Source: Gigaspora rosea
Taxonomy: Eukaryota; Glomeromycota; Glomeromycetes; Diversisporales; Gigasporaceae
Reading direction: 5' to 3'
Assembly: GCA_003550325.1 (NCBI GenBank)
Contig: QKWP01000235.1
Location: forward strand, 311,052 to 375,051
DNA: 64,000 nt
The notes below the pieces were generated by a model. That model did not search any database. It was given only the letters and a program-made list of their open reading frames with translations, and was not told where the DNA came from. This document shows, in pieces, positions 34,774-46,980 of this stretch (within the stretch, counting starts at the first letter, position 1; each line of letters opens with the position of its first letter). Position numbers and translations under genes: made by a program.

Positions 34774-35094
34774 TGTCACGGGATGAATATGTGATCACGA
34801 AAGCAAAGAAATCATAAAGATCACATAGATCACTTCAAACACATGGATCACAAAGATATTAGTGATCTCATATATCACATAAATCTAATATATCTTCGAT
34901 ATATAGTTGATCTCATATATATATATGATCTCGAACTATGTAATAAAAATGTATAAATACTTCGAGTCTCTCCTTGAGACAAAACTAAGTAGTTGCATAT
35001 TAAATAACTTATTCTAATAAAAATCGTGTTTCATACACTGATTTATTAAATAAACTAATACTCATGTCTCAATACACGTGTAAACCCGATTACA
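34774..35094 (+). mobile_element. LTR-like block
   Basis: It begins TGTCACGGGATG, very like the TGTYACGGGG ends of the solo LTR at 60035-60474. It contains a TATA-like GTATAAATAC (34951) and an AATAAA signal (35050). The right end is uncertain (CCCGATTACA is a weak match to the inverse of the start) and no target-site duplication is seen. Probably a decayed LTR of a related family. Confidence 0.4.
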
Positions 35095-35567
35095 ATCGAT
35101 TATAATCATTAAGCGATTTAGCGATATTGATCACGTGATTACTGTGAGAGTCTTTATGTTCCCAAAGTTTATAATAAACTTCATATACATTAAGCCGTTT
35201 TTGCCTCTTTTGCAAAAGAAATCACACAAAACCTCTTATTTACATCGTTATTCTCTAATTAATCTTTATTGAATACTAAGCATTCATTTATTATCACCCG
35301 AATTTGTTAAAGAGGTAATTCAATCGAGTGTAACAGTACCATTAGATAATCATGCAACATTAATCCAATTTAGCTAAAACATATCAAATTTTCGGGGTTA
35401 AAAGCGGAGTGAAGTTTAGTTAGGGTTAGACATACCTTTTTGATGCATTTAGAAGGTTTTTTATATATAGATATCAAGAATCAAATTTATGCAGTATGTA
35501 GCTCATATATTGACCCCAAATTTGCGCTTCACGATTTTCAAAGCGTTGTTTAAGGGCGTTAATATAC
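35095..35567. other. No gene seen
   Basis: AT-rich sequence with no open frame of note. It forms the left flank of the segmental duplication. Confidence 0.5.
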
Positions 35568-36238
35568 TGCCAAAATTCAAAGTTATTGTTTTTATCTTTT
35601 GTTTAAATGCTTTGTTAATTTTTTGTTTCTTTTCACTTTAAATTAGGTTACGAAATTTTTAATGACTATACTTATAAAGATATATAATGGATGGTTTAAA
35701 TATAGTTATCCTACAAATATCAATGTTCCCTGCCCTGTAAATTAGATCAGGTGATTTTGCGAAAATATAGATTCCTAATACGTATCGATAAGCTAAAAAC
35801 AGATAATCACGCCCTAATTTTTCCCACAATATAACAAAGAACATGTAACAACACTTATCATTATCCATATTGGCAAAATTTATAATTCTATTGTGTCCAA
35901 ATTTGATGTTTATGTTTAACATTTTGTGTCACGTTTACACGTCTAACAATAACAGGCAAAGCTGAAAAACCAATATTATTACCGAGGTTATCCAAATATG
36001 ATGTGCAGTTATATGTAAAGGTGCGGACATTAGATCATGAGACAAAATATGACTTAACTGTAAATGAGGTAGTTGCCCAATTTTATATGACGTAAGAAGT
36101 AGACACCAAACGCGAACAATTATTTCTAAGCGTTAATCAGCGCTAAAAAAAAACGTATATTAACCCCAATTTGATTATCTATTATAATAATGTTAGATTT
36201 TTGGGGCAACTATACGGGTTATGATAATTTCATAGACC

Positions 36239-36248
36239 TTATATAAAG
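36239..36248 (+). promoter_or_regulatory. TATA-like box upstream of GTPase gene A
   Basis: TTATATAAAG lies about 120 bp before the ATG at 36370 and is conserved at 56321-56330 in copy B. The position suits a core promoter, but the AT-rich background makes chance matches common. Confidence 0.4.
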
Positions 36249-36369
36249 CTCATAGTTCATTAAATTTATTAAATTTAAAATTCCACCGATCAATCGTAAC
36301 AGTCCAATTTGAAATCTAAACGTCAATTTATTTCTCATTCTTTATAACTAAGAACTATTAAATAATATC

Positions 36370-39264
36370 ATGCAAGGCAACGAAGACAATATCGATGATT
36401 ATGACTTTGCTCTGAGGTTGCAGCAGGAGCTTTTCGACGATTATAATGGCGCAACTCATGAAATAAGTTAGTTACTTTTTATAATTTGTTTCACATTTAA
36501 TAACTATAGGATTTGGTTTTTATATTTTTTGTATCGTTATAATATTGCATAAAATGCGTCCTAGAAACTATAGAACCGCCTCGTACAAATCATAATATAG
36601 GCATGTATTTTTAATAGAAAATTTTAATTGTAGGATGATTATTCAAGAGCGCGCTCTTTTTTGTGTACACGTTATGCATGAATTAAATACTGATTTTTTT
36701 TTTTTTGGCATAACTCTAGCTTCTAGTACCATTAAAAATGTAGAAAGTGATGATTATGTTGCTATGCAATTACAACAACAAATGTATTGTGAGGAAGGAA
36801 ACGGAACCGAAAATGATTATCTTCTTGCTATGCAATTGCAACATATGTATAATAATGAAAGAACAAACATTAGAAAAGAATATGAAGGTGAGTTTAATAA
36901 ATAATTTGTAAAATGAATAATTTAATATTTTCTAAATTTTGAAATTCTATTTATACAATATAATTTTTAGATTTGGCATCTCGCATGAATAATATTTCAC
37001 TTAAAAATAGTGAAGAAACCCCCAAAAAATTTTCAAACAAGCTTGAAAAAGAAATTGGTGACAAAGAACCCTATAACAAAAAGTTTTTCCAAAACAATTA
37101 CAATGATTTTGATGATAATGATTCTCCGCCTCCTTACTATTCTTCTCAAAAGCCTGCGCATAATGATTACGGAAATCCTCACAACCCTGATTTTGAAGAG
37201 TACCCATATGCACAATCTCAATTTCCACGACAATTTCCTCAGCAATTTCCACAACAGTTTCCACAACAGTTTCCACAGCAATTTCCACAATACCAACAAG
37301 AACCGACTACTCCTAATTATCAGGATATGTTTTCGCAATTCATGAAATTCGTGGGGGCATCTCAAAACCAAAACCGATACCAAAAAAATAATTTTCAGAC
37401 TGATTACGATACGAATAATACTAACTTTTCTCAAAAAAAATTTAATCGAAATAAAATAAATTTGTCTAATCGAGATCCGGGTGTCTTCAAAATTTTATTA
37501 TTAGGCGGGACTGGGACAGGGAAGTCTACTATTATCAATACAATGACAAATTATTTCTTAGGCGGCACTCTCGATAAATCAAAAATTGTCATCCCCACAA
37601 AATTTTATAAAGTTACTGAAAATGGTACATAATCACTGAAATATCTTGAAAATTATTTTCTATATATTTTATTTAAACATTATTAATTTATTTCAATTTT
37701 TGTATTATTCTATTTTAGAGTTTCTTAACAAACATTCGGAATCAAAAATTGATGATGTAACCAAAAGTCAAACTGTAAAATGTTATACCTATACTTTCGC
37801 TCACCCTGATAATCCTGCTTATAAATTTATCCTCATTGACACTCCTGGACTGAGTGATACAAATGGCGTTAAACAAGATGACAAGAATATTCAAGAGATT
37901 ATAGATACAGCAATTTCTGCCGGTTCTTTATCAGCTATTGTAATCGTTGCAAATGGAACTGAAGCTAGAGTTACTCCATCAATCAAGAACACATTGGTTC
38001 GGTTGTCAAATAACCTTCCCGATGATCTGTTGGGTAATCTTTTACTTATTTTAACAAAGTGTACAAAAAGTAGTGCTTCTTTCTCTGAAGGTGCTTTCTC
38101 AAAAGAAATTGCAAAGCCAAAGGTTAGAATATTTTTATGATTCTTTTAGTTCACAGTAAGTTCTTGTAGTAATTTATTTTTTTATTTTTTTTTTTAAATG
38201 TTAGAAAATTTTTTATATGGATAATCAATTTTTCTGCACTGATCCTGAAGCCTGGAAAGATGATGAAGATGAACGCTTCAATGTTGAACATCATTGGGCA
38301 AAGTCTATTAATACTATTAATAGATTACTAGAAACGATTACTGAATTATCTTCTACTTCGACTCAAGCCTTTGAAAATATGAGAGATTACAGAAATAAAA
38401 TCAAATCTGAAATTGCTAAAGTGACCCAAGATATTGCAAATATCCAAAAGCTTCAGGATTGTCTCGATGCTGCTCAGAAAGCATTACAAAAGACTGGAGA
38501 TCAAAAGAATTCCTATGCTAATTATACAAAAACTGAAACAATTACTCTTAACACAATTGCTAACGCAAGTTATCATAGTACTGTTTGTACTCTTCATCTA
38601 AAAGACAACATTATTTGCCATGATCATTGTGGGCTTGATAAGGAAACAAGCTCTGGAACTGATCACTTTGTTCATTGTGCTTGTATGGGACCAAGCAATA
38701 TCTGTTCGAAATGTAAATGTGGGCCCAGAAGGTAATTTTAAAACTACTATTCATTAGAATTTTTTTAAACCTTTTAAACCTTAGTCTCAATGTAATTTAT
38801 ATAGCCACTATCATGCCATGGTCACATTGACTAGTGTAACTACAACAATAGATGAAGCTCTGAAAGCGCAATATGATTCTGCCAGCCAACAATATCAAAA
38901 ATACAGCACTGATGCAAACAATTATCAATCATCACTTTCAAACCTCCAAGCTACTGCTAATGCTAAATACGAACTCATCCATAAACTTTGTAAAGATTTA
39001 AGTAAAATTTGTTCTCGATTTAATTTTGTTGATGAACTTCATGCAAATATCGAGAGCATGAGACAAGATGCGAGAGTAATACAAAATGTCAATCTACGAA
39101 GAAATGCTGAAGCAGAGATCCAAAGACTTGAAAAATTAGCTTCAGACTTGTCATCCAAACGTGGAAGCGTGTAAGTTAATTATCCAACAATTATGTTTCA
39201 TTATATGTTTGGAAGCATCATTTTTAATTATATTTTATACACAATGTATGTACATAGGTATTAA
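36370..39264 (+). CDS. AIG1/IMAP-like P-loop GTPase with UIM-like repeats and Cys/His-rich module (copy A, seven exons)
   Basis: Proposed exons: 36370-36466, 36720-36887, 36971-37624, 37719-38122, 38205-38731, 38805-39170, 39258-39264. All junctions are GT/AG and keep frame, giving 740 residues. Residues about 9-75 hold three repeats of the form DDYxxAxxLQQ, similar to ubiquitin-interacting motifs. Residues about 90-260 are low-complexity, with tandem QFPQ units. The G domain has G1 GGTGTGKST (about 267-275), G3 DTPGL (about 347-351) and a G4-position TKCT (about 419-422) that departs from the usual N/TKxD. Residues about 460-540 are helical. A Cys/His cluster at about 569-613 (C, H, C, H, C, then CxC and CxxCxC) probably binds zinc. 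The rest is coiled-coil. AIG1-type GTPases bind GTP and often assemble on membranes or in immune-type responses; the role here is unknown. The last exon adds only two residues, and its acceptor is conserved in copy B. The gene looks intact. Confidence 0.85.
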
Positions 39265-39394
39265 ACAAAGTAAAATTCTCAAAGTATCGAGTGTCCAATA
39301 TATAGATTAGTCTTTATGCTGTTTATACAATTTATTATATCTGATCTTATTCGATATGTATATATGTGGGGATGTGTAAATATGGCGTAGGTGG

Positions 39395-39496
39395 GAATGG
39401 AATTTAAGTGGATTTGGAATTTCCTAGTTAAATTAAAACCCAAAAATGGGTTTTATATATAAATTCCGAATCCACTTAAATTCTGTTTCCAGTTAC
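39395..39496. repeat. Foldback shared by both duplication copies
   Basis: GGAATTTAAGTGGATTTGG is inverted as CCGAATCCACTTAAATTC. The counterpart lies at 59498-59598 in copy B, so this insertion is older than the duplication, unlike the hAT element at 54354. Confidence 0.65.
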
Positions 39497-39909
39497 AACA
39501 AATATATGTAAAGATATAAAATTACCAGGATATTAAATAAATTACTATAAATTACAGCAAGTTGCAAAGTTACTATACCTATCAGACCATTATAACCAGT
39601 GTTGAGCAGTTGGACCGTTTGTTCAACTGGACTTATAAGATAGAACATTGACTTATGGGTCCTACCCAATCGGAATTTATAAACCTCAAATTACTGGACT
39701 TATAAAAATAATTATAATACATTGAAGAAATTCTGTTTTAAAAAACTATCGAGTATTGAACAGTTGTGAGACAATGTGTTTCTTTTCTAGTTTTAATATA
39801 TTGCGTGAAAATGAATGCTTTTAGCATTGTTCCGTAAAAACTTGTAATATATCTAACTTTAAGGCGTGTTGATACAGGTGTGCAGTAAAAGAAATTACAT
39901 ACGCTTAAA

Positions 39910-40429
39910 GGTATTCTCAAGCATCTCAATAAATTGATTTTTACTAATGATCGTGATGACTCTCAAGCATCACATTCAATGACGATATTAACAGAATTAA
40001 ATGCTTGAGCATGCTCTTTTTCTTTTGATCGTGATCTTCACAATAGTCAAAAATAAAATTTTTAAAAAATCAAAAATTTTAAAAAATTTTAATTTTTTAG
40101 CTTATAGTCAATTTAAATTATTTCTGTAGAAATATAACAATTAAAAGAATTAAAATATAATCTATATTAATAGTTTATATTTAAAAAAATTTTTTGGAAT
40201 AATTTAATTTTTATAAAACTAGTGTATTTACTTTTAAGCTCTCCAATCCAATAGTAATACTGGTTATGTATAAAATTTTATTACTTTAATTTTTATTATA
40301 ATTAAGTAGCTAACTCCTTTCTTGTCTTATTTTTTGTTTAATTCACTGCACTTGTAATAAATTACTTTATATTTGTAACTCATTCTGATATATTCTATAT
40401 TACATTATTTACTGTATTTATTATTTTAT
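39910..40429. other. No gene seen
   Basis: AT-rich flank. A short inverted pair around AAGCATC and GATGCTT near 39920-40015 is the only structure noticed. Confidence 0.45.
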
Positions 40430-41488
40430 CTATCACTAGTATGATACAGAACTACCATATGTAGTTAAAATTGAAATAATTTGCATCAGAATGATTTTCA
40501 TTGTTAGTTGCTATAAAAAATTCTGTTACAGTATAATACTTGCTGTTTTAGTAATCACGGTATGTTAATAAGTTGAGATAGTTTGTATTAGGATTAATAT
40601 AATTTTTATTTGAAAATTCTGTTACAGAACTTGCTATTTAGTAATCACAATATGTGGTTAAGGTGAGTTAGTTTGCATCGAATTTTCATATGAATTGCTG
40701 TCAATAATTTCATAAAGTATTTAACTTGCTATTCCAATGACTACAGTATAAAGTTAAAATTACATTGGAATTATCATTATTTTTTATTATGAATTACATT
40801 AAATAAAATTTCTTTATGGAACTTACTCACTATTCTAATGATCACAATATATGAGTTGCATAGGGCAAACCTTACTTACTATTCTTGTAACTATGAAAAG
40901 TACTTAGGGTGTATTAGTTTGCATTGAGATTAACATGATTTATTCATAAGTCACTAAAAAAATATGTTACAACACTTGCTTGCTATTCTGATTAAATGAG
41001 TTTACATTAGCATTATCATGACTTTTATTGTTGGTTATTGTAGACTAAATTCCATTACAGAATTTACTCATTATTCTAGTGACCTTAATTTTAGTTAATA
41101 TTGGGTTAATTTGTACTAAAATTACTATAATTTCTATTGAGTTATTGTAAATAATTCTTTTACAGAACTTTCTATTCCAGTGATCACAATATGTGGTTAA
41201 TTTGTATTGGAATTATTATAATTTTATCATGAATTAAAAATTCTGTTACAGAACTTACTCACTATTCCAGTGACTACAATATTGGTTAAGGTGAATTAAT
41301 TTGCACATAAATTACTAAAAGAATTCTGTTATAGGACTTACTGCCAGTGAAAAGATTTGAAATTTTTTTTTTGTTCTTTGAGGAACATAAAATATTAAAT
41401 TTATGTTCCCAAAAAAATTTTTAATGTTCCTATAACTAATTTCTCTCTCTCTCTCTCTCTCATTCTCTCTCTCATTCTCTCACTCTCA

Positions 41489-41522
<34 letters not shown>

Positions 41523-42200
41523 TTCACTCTCTCACTCTTTTTCTCTCACTCTCATTCTCACTCTCACTCTCTCACTCTTTCACTCTCACTCTCACTCTCT
41601 TTCTCACTCTCTCACTCTCCCACTCACTCTCACTCTCTCACTCACTCACTCTCACTCTCTCACTCACTCTCACTCTCTCACTCTCACTTTCTCACTCACT
41701 CACTCACTTACTCACTCACTCACTTACTTACTCACTCACTCACTTACTCACTCTCACTCTCACTCACTCACTCTTTCTCTCACTCTCTTTTTCTCTCACA
41801 CTCACTCACTCACTCTCATTCTCTTTCTTTCTTAATCTCATGCAAAAAAACTATCTCTATAGGGAACACAAATTATAACTTTTATGTTCCCACTTTGTTC
41901 CTAATAGGGAACATAAATTTTAAATTTAGTGTTCCTAAATTTTTTTAAATGTTCCTGGGAACACTGGGAACATCAAATCTTTAACACTGCTTACTGCCAT
42001 TTTGATTAAGATGAGTCTATATTGGAATCATCATATTTTCTATCATGAGTTTTGTAAACAAAATTCTGTTGCAGAACTTATTATTCTAATGAATATAATA
42101 TGTAGTTAGCTTGAGTTAGTTTGCATTAAAATTGTCATGATTCCTTTTCAGTGATTTCTATTGTTAGTACTGTAAAAGTTTTGTTGCCAAATTTATTATT
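40430..42200. repeat. Degenerate minisatellite of about 115 bp, interrupted by a hAT MITE
   Basis: Units carry AATTCTGTTACAGAACTT, then ACTATTCCAGTGATCACAAT, then GGTTAAGGTGAGTTAGTTTG and a T-rich part. About ten diverged units run from 40430 to 41344 and resume at 41998-42200. The element at 41345-41989 splits one unit. Confidence 0.75.
41345..41989. mobile_element. hAT-type MITE, 645 bp, with large CT/CTCA microsatellite
   Basis: The ends are CAGTGAAAAGATTTGA and, from the right, CAGTGTTAAAGATTTGA. The 8-bp duplication CTTACTGC is perfect (41337-41344 and 41990-41997). Inner arms around AGGAACATAAA are also inverted. The interior 41443-41835 is a nearly pure CTCTCT and CTCA pyrimidine tract, probably expanded after insertion. 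Confidence 0.9.
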
Positions 42201-42324
42201 ATTCTTTGAACACAGCATGCGATTCAGCAATGCATGTTATTAGTGTTATCTATACCTAAGTTAATAATATCAAAGATATGTAGACGCATAACACACAATA
42301 GTTAATTGAGTTCAATATTATTAT

Positions 42325-42464
42325 TAGGGATTGGAACTGTTTAACCGTTTAAAAATTGCGAGCAGAATTGTGTTGGTCATGGACCAGAATTATTTTAATG
42401 CCGGCCAAATTAAACGGTTAAACGATTAAACGATTAAGAAAAATTTAGACAGTTCCAATCCCTA
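42325..42464. mobile_element. hAT-type MITE, 140 bp, 8-bp duplication
   Basis: TAGGGATTGGAACTGT is inverted at the right (ACAGTTCCAATCCCTA). ATTATTAT flanks both ends (42317-42324, 42465-42472). The interior includes AAACGGTTAAACGATTAAAC-like repeats. Non-coding. Confidence 0.9.
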
Positions 42465-42639
42465 ATTATTATGTAGAAGACTGTGAATGTCATAGTCAAG
42501 ACATAACTTTGGATGTCTTAATTTCACAATATACTGTATATTTTTACTATAAAGTTTTGGAAGATAAAGTTTATATAGCAATGTATACATCTTATTATGG
42601 AATCAAAAGTCATCGAACTTAAAAATCTTATAAATACAA

Positions 42640-43270
42640 CCTGAATACGATAAAAAAATTTTGGTATAATAAAACGAACTAATAATCCGCGTGCAGAATT
42701 CTTATAGCGCACACTAGAATTATAAAATTTTTATACGAAAATTTTTCTGTTTTAGTCTAAAAGGAAATGTGGGGGATCACGAGTAAGAATCCAACCAATA
42801 AATAAAATGACTAACGTTTAATAATACATGTCATTACCACTACATACTTATGTGTCATGTGACATGTCACGAATTATAATCAAAAATCAATTTACAGAAT
42901 TGGCTCCATGATAAATAACCATGTTTGAGATTTCGGTCAGTTCAAGAAATGAAAAATTGAACGCAATAAACTCACGTGAGATGAATCATTGCCGTTATTT
43001 GTCAAAATAAACAAAGCAAATAATTTGCAAATATTTACTTAAAAAAATACAAAGCCCTATATTTTTTTCTCTATAAATACAACACGAATTCAATAAAAAA
43101 TTTTTTGAGGAACAGCACCAGAACTGATACGTAACGCTCAAGCACTAGCACAAGTACTATATAAAAATGTTGGAATAAACAATTTCCTTTTTGGATAAAA
43201 TGGGCAATGTGGCGGCTCACGAGGATACACTAAAGCATTAATCAACAAATCGAAATTCGTAAGTTTAAAC
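42640..43270 (+). pseudogene. Two diverged copies of an unrecognised exon relic
   Basis: At 43108-43260 the plus strand reads GTAPELIRNAQALAQVLYKN and on to NNFLFG, one stop, then NGQCGGSRGYTKALINKSKF. It ends at a GTAAGTTT splice donor (43259). An older relative at 42750-42800 (GGAAATGTGGGGGATCACGA) follows a TTTTAG acceptor. The composition is clearly coding-like, but I recognise no family. The in-frame stop and the lack of further exons suggest a dead gene fragment. Confidence 0.35.
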
Positions 43271-43554
43271 AAACTTAGAAATAACCAGAAATTACCCAAA
43301 AATAAACATCAAGTAAAATGTTAATGTTGTTAAATAAATCAGAAGCAAATTTTATAAATTTCTTAAAAATTCTAGCGAGCAAATTTGCCTGTTAAAGTGT
43401 GACATTTTAATGGATAACCTTTTACCAACTGGTCATGTTGGTCAAATTAGTCTGGTCAAGCTTGTCTACTAACTGGTCTGTGCCAACTCTGGTTATAATT
43501 CAGTCTAGCTTGGTCTGGTTAATAAGAGACCAATTGTTTATTTTAACTGTTGAT

Positions 43555-45345
43555 TAGACCGGACTAGGACCCCGGACAATTATATATAATGTGGTATGCA
43601 ATCCAATTATAAGATTTGAAAAAATCTACCCCAAAAATTTTTAGATTTTATACCCACTTTTATACATACTACATATAAAAATTCTAAAATTTACCTAAAC
43701 TTTTACCTACCAGATACAAAAAATTTTTTATTTTCTATAGCTTGACCAAATTAAGATAAATTTTAAATTTTATAAAGTGATAATTTATTAGAATAATCTT
43801 AATGCTCAAAATTTCAAGTAAAATAAATAAGTTAGAAATAATTAGTAAAATTTTGTGAATCATAAGATTTTATAGAATTTTATTAGTAAAATTCTATAAA
43901 TTCTTAAAATACACAAATTTTTATTAATTAATTCTAACAAAATGCACTAAGTAAACTTGTTCAGCACCTAAAAATACATTAAAACGGCCTATTTGTTTTT
44001 ATTTTACTTGAAATTTGGAGATAAGATGTTAAATTTTGTCTTTTTTGATCAAAAATCCAAAATTATGCATCTTTTCTCCAAATTTCAAGTAAAATAAAAA
44101 CAACCCTGCCGATTTAATGTATTTTTAGGTGCTGAACAAGTTTACTTAGTGCATTTTGTTAGAATTAATTAGTAAAAATTTGTGAATCATAAGATTTTAT
44201 AGAAATTTATTAATAAAATTCTATAAAATCTTATAATTCATAAAATTTTACTAATTAATTCTAACAAATTGCACTAAGTAAACTTGTTCAGCACCTAAAA
44301 ATACATTAAATCGGCAGGGTTGTTTTTATTTTACTTGAAATTTGGAGAAAAGATGCATAATTTTGGATTTTTGATCAAAAAAGTCAAATTTAAGCATCTT
44401 TTCTCCAAATTTCAAGTAAAAAAACAACCCTGCCGATTTAATGTATTTTTAGGTGCTGAACAAGTTTACTTAGTGCATTTTGTTAGAATTAATTAGTAAA
44501 AATTTGTGAATCATAAGATTTTATAGAAATTTATTAATAAAATTCTATAAAATCTTATTATTCACAAAATTTTACTAATTATTTCTAACTTAATGCACTA
44601 AGTAAACTTGTTCAGCACCTAAAAATTCATTAAATCGGCAGAGTTATTTTTATTTTACTTGAAATTTGGAGATAAGATGTTAAATTTTGTCTTTTTTGAT
44701 CAAAAATCCAAAATTGTACATCAAATCTCTAAATTACAAGTAAAATAAAAACAAACCAGCCGATTTGATGCATGTTTAGGTGCTGAACAAGTTTACTTAG
44801 TGCGTTTTGTTAGAATGAATTAATAAATATTTGTGAATTATAAGATTTTATAAAATTTTATTAATAAAATTCTATAAAATCTTATGATTCATGAAATTTT
44901 ACTAATTTATTCTAACAAAATGCACTAAGTAAACTTGTTCAGCGCCAAAAAATACATATAAATATATTCAGACTCAGACCAGTCTGCAGACTTCGGACCA
45001 GACCCGGACTGGACTCATAGTCTGGTCTGAAGTCTGAAATTAGTAAAATTTAGAGTCAGAGTCTGGTCTGATCCCGGACTGGACCTAGGAGCACTACATT
45101 CTATAATAGTATAATAATTTACCTCATTATATCATACTACCTTAAAAATTGTAAAAATTTACCTATAAAACATCCTACCACTATTTTTTTATTTACCTCA
45201 TTTTACCCCCCACATTTTTCTAAAAAACTCATTTTTTACATACCACCTTTTAAATTTTTTTTTAAAAATTTACCTCATTTCATACATACCAGATTAAATA
45301 TAATTGTCCGGGTCCTACTGGACTAGTCTATATAATTGAGACCAT
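43555..45345. repeat. Composite element with GGACAATTATAT ends around a palindromic array
   Basis: GGACTAGGACCCCGGACAAT at the left is matched in inverse at the right (ATTGTCCGGGTCCTACTGG). Within it lie the palindromic array 43840-44950 and, at 44970-45100, a segment rich in CAGACC/GGTCTG words with CCCGGACTGGAC. That segment ends in GGAGCACTA, which resembles a hAT terminus. Confidence 0.55.
43840..44950. repeat. Tandem array of palindromic units, period about 326 bp
   Basis: TGCACTAAGTAAACTTGTTC recurs at 43942, 44270, 44594 and 44921, giving periods of 328, 324 and 327. Each unit is itself an inverted repeat: arms TTACTTGAAATTTGGAG and CTCCAAATTTCAAGTAA meet at a centre near TTTTTGATCAAAAA, and TTTATAGAATTT arms meet at a second centre. 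The shared word GAACAAGTTTACTTAG also appears in the foldbacks at 33310-33930 and 48700-49690. Confidence 0.8.
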
Positions 45346-45808
45346 TATTAGAACTAATAGAGTTGTTAGATTTTATAGACAATTTTTAGTTTAAAAAAAA
45401 TACAATTGAGTTCGTATATAGTTAAATAGCACATTTATTTTAATACTAGAAACTGCACATGCTTTGCTATGTAAGTAGCATTATATACATTCAATATCCA
45501 TGATGCTTTATAAATTAATGAATTATATTTCCTATAGTGTTCTATGGAAAATTTTGTAAGCAAAAATTAATACTATACCAATTCTAATATTGGAATATGC
45601 AATCCAATTAAATTGCTTAATATATGAAATAAAGTGGTTTAATTTGGTTCTGTATATTCAAATCTTAGACACTGATAATAATGGATTTTTTATTTCCATA
45701 TTTTTTCTTTAGTACTTATATATAAAAAGATATTGTATATATGTTTAAAAAATATATTTTCTAAAATTCCATATAGATATATTAAGTAAAAAAGTATAAA
45801 TGATTGAT
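45346..45808. other. No gene seen
   Basis: AT-rich sequence with no recognisable feature. Confidence 0.45.
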
Positions 45809-45827
45809 AATTAGTTTAGATAGTATT

Positions 45828-46961
45828 TTTACACATGTAATTACTAAACTCTTTCCAATAATTCCTCGTACCAAATTTTCCAAGAACTCAGACCTACAAA
45901 AACTATGCTGTTAACATATTTATACACAACAAAACTTTACCAAAGCTGCTGTTGGGTACAAAGTCCATTTACTGTATGTTCTGCAACTAAAATAGAGATG
46001 AAAAGAACAGTAGACTTATAAGCGAGGCATCTTGGCAGGCTTGGGTGCTATTGAGCAAAGATATCAGAGAAACTCTGGAGTGTTGTCAAGGGCTATGGAT
46101 ATGAAAATAGAAGTAGATACTTGGTTAGATATGTTATTCTGTACGGTGTAACTCTTATGATTCTTATATTTTGGTACTCTTTTTCTGGTGCCGCTTTGGA
46201 CATTTCAAAATTTCACAAAAAGTAGGCAATTTGGCATACTCCCTCCAAAAGATCAGTAGTGTTTACTCCTTCCAAATCAGGACATGTCTACTGGAATGGA
46301 ATCTTCCACAAGGATATTTGGATTAATGCTTACCAAATAAACAATGACTGATGTAATAGAAATCAGAGGGATCACATGTAGAAATTTCTAGATGTTAGAC
46401 TTTTTTTCTTTTTTTCTTTTTCACTTTCTAGAATATATATAGCATTAGATTAGATTTATTCTATACAGCTCTATATAATTTTTAAAGCCTAACACAGGCA
46501 AAAATAGTGTTGTTATGGCTGCTTTTTTCAGCCTTTTTTTCTTTTTCTGTTTATACGTTTTTTTTGCTTTTCTCCTTTCCTTTTATTTCTTGTCCTGTTT
46601 TTTTTTCGTTAGTTTAGTATTTCCTATTTTTTTATTCTTTTTACTTTTCTTTCTATTGTAGTTGGTATTTCTTTTATCTAGGAGGCTAGGAGAAGAAGGT
46701 TGGGAAGAAGACAGTCATAACAGGCTGATAAACCAGGTCAGTGATTTGGGGGAGAATCGGTCTAAGGTAGATCGATTCAAACTGATGAGGCTAAATTACT
46801 CTTGGCAGGTCATATATAAGTGCTTGAGTATTTAGGTACTTTATAGTAACCGGGTGAGCCACTCTTTGATTCAAATACCAAATGGTAGATGTAAAAAATT
46901 TCTTTTGGAAATTATCATCAATAAAGCATTGAAGTGTGACATGATCTTCAAGTTCAAAAAA
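45828..46961 (+). mobile_element. Retroposed element, 1.13 kb, with poly(A) and 19-bp target-site duplication
   Basis: AATTAGTTTAGATAGTATT occurs at 45809-45827 and again at 46962-46980. The insert ends in AAGTTCAAAAAAA just before the second copy. That is the signature of LINE-driven retroposition on the plus strand. The 5' third has coding-like fragments (for example RYLVRYVILYGVTLMIL), the middle (46390-46680) is strongly pyrimidine-rich, and the 3' part has higher GC. It could be a 5'-truncated LINE or a processed copy of a cellular transcript. I cannot identify the source. The perfect duplication suggests a recent insertion. Confidence 0.8.
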
Positions 46962-46980
46962 AATTAGTTTAGATAGTATT

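Larger units (their letters stand above)
35568..39909 (+). repeat. Segmental duplication, copy A (contains intact GTPase gene)
   Basis: The region aligns with 54202-60008 in direct orientation, from TGCC.AAATTCAAAGTTAT at the left to ACATACGCTTAAA at the right. Similarity covers promoter, exons, introns and 3' flank. Copy A lacks the 1.36-kb hAT insertion of copy B and so shows the empty site (near 35695-35705). Both copies share a small foldback in the 3' flank (39395-39496 here). Confidence 0.9.

Noticed and set aside
35659-35922. Minus-strand frame of 87 codons upstream of GTPase A
   Set aside because: The matching region of copy B has indels and a hAT insertion that destroy the frame, so it is not conserved.
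37001-37434. Long frames overlapping exon 3 of GTPase A in other phases and on the minus strand (also at copy B)
   Set aside because: They are shadows of the repetitive QFPQ-coding exon, which is conserved in the forward frame.
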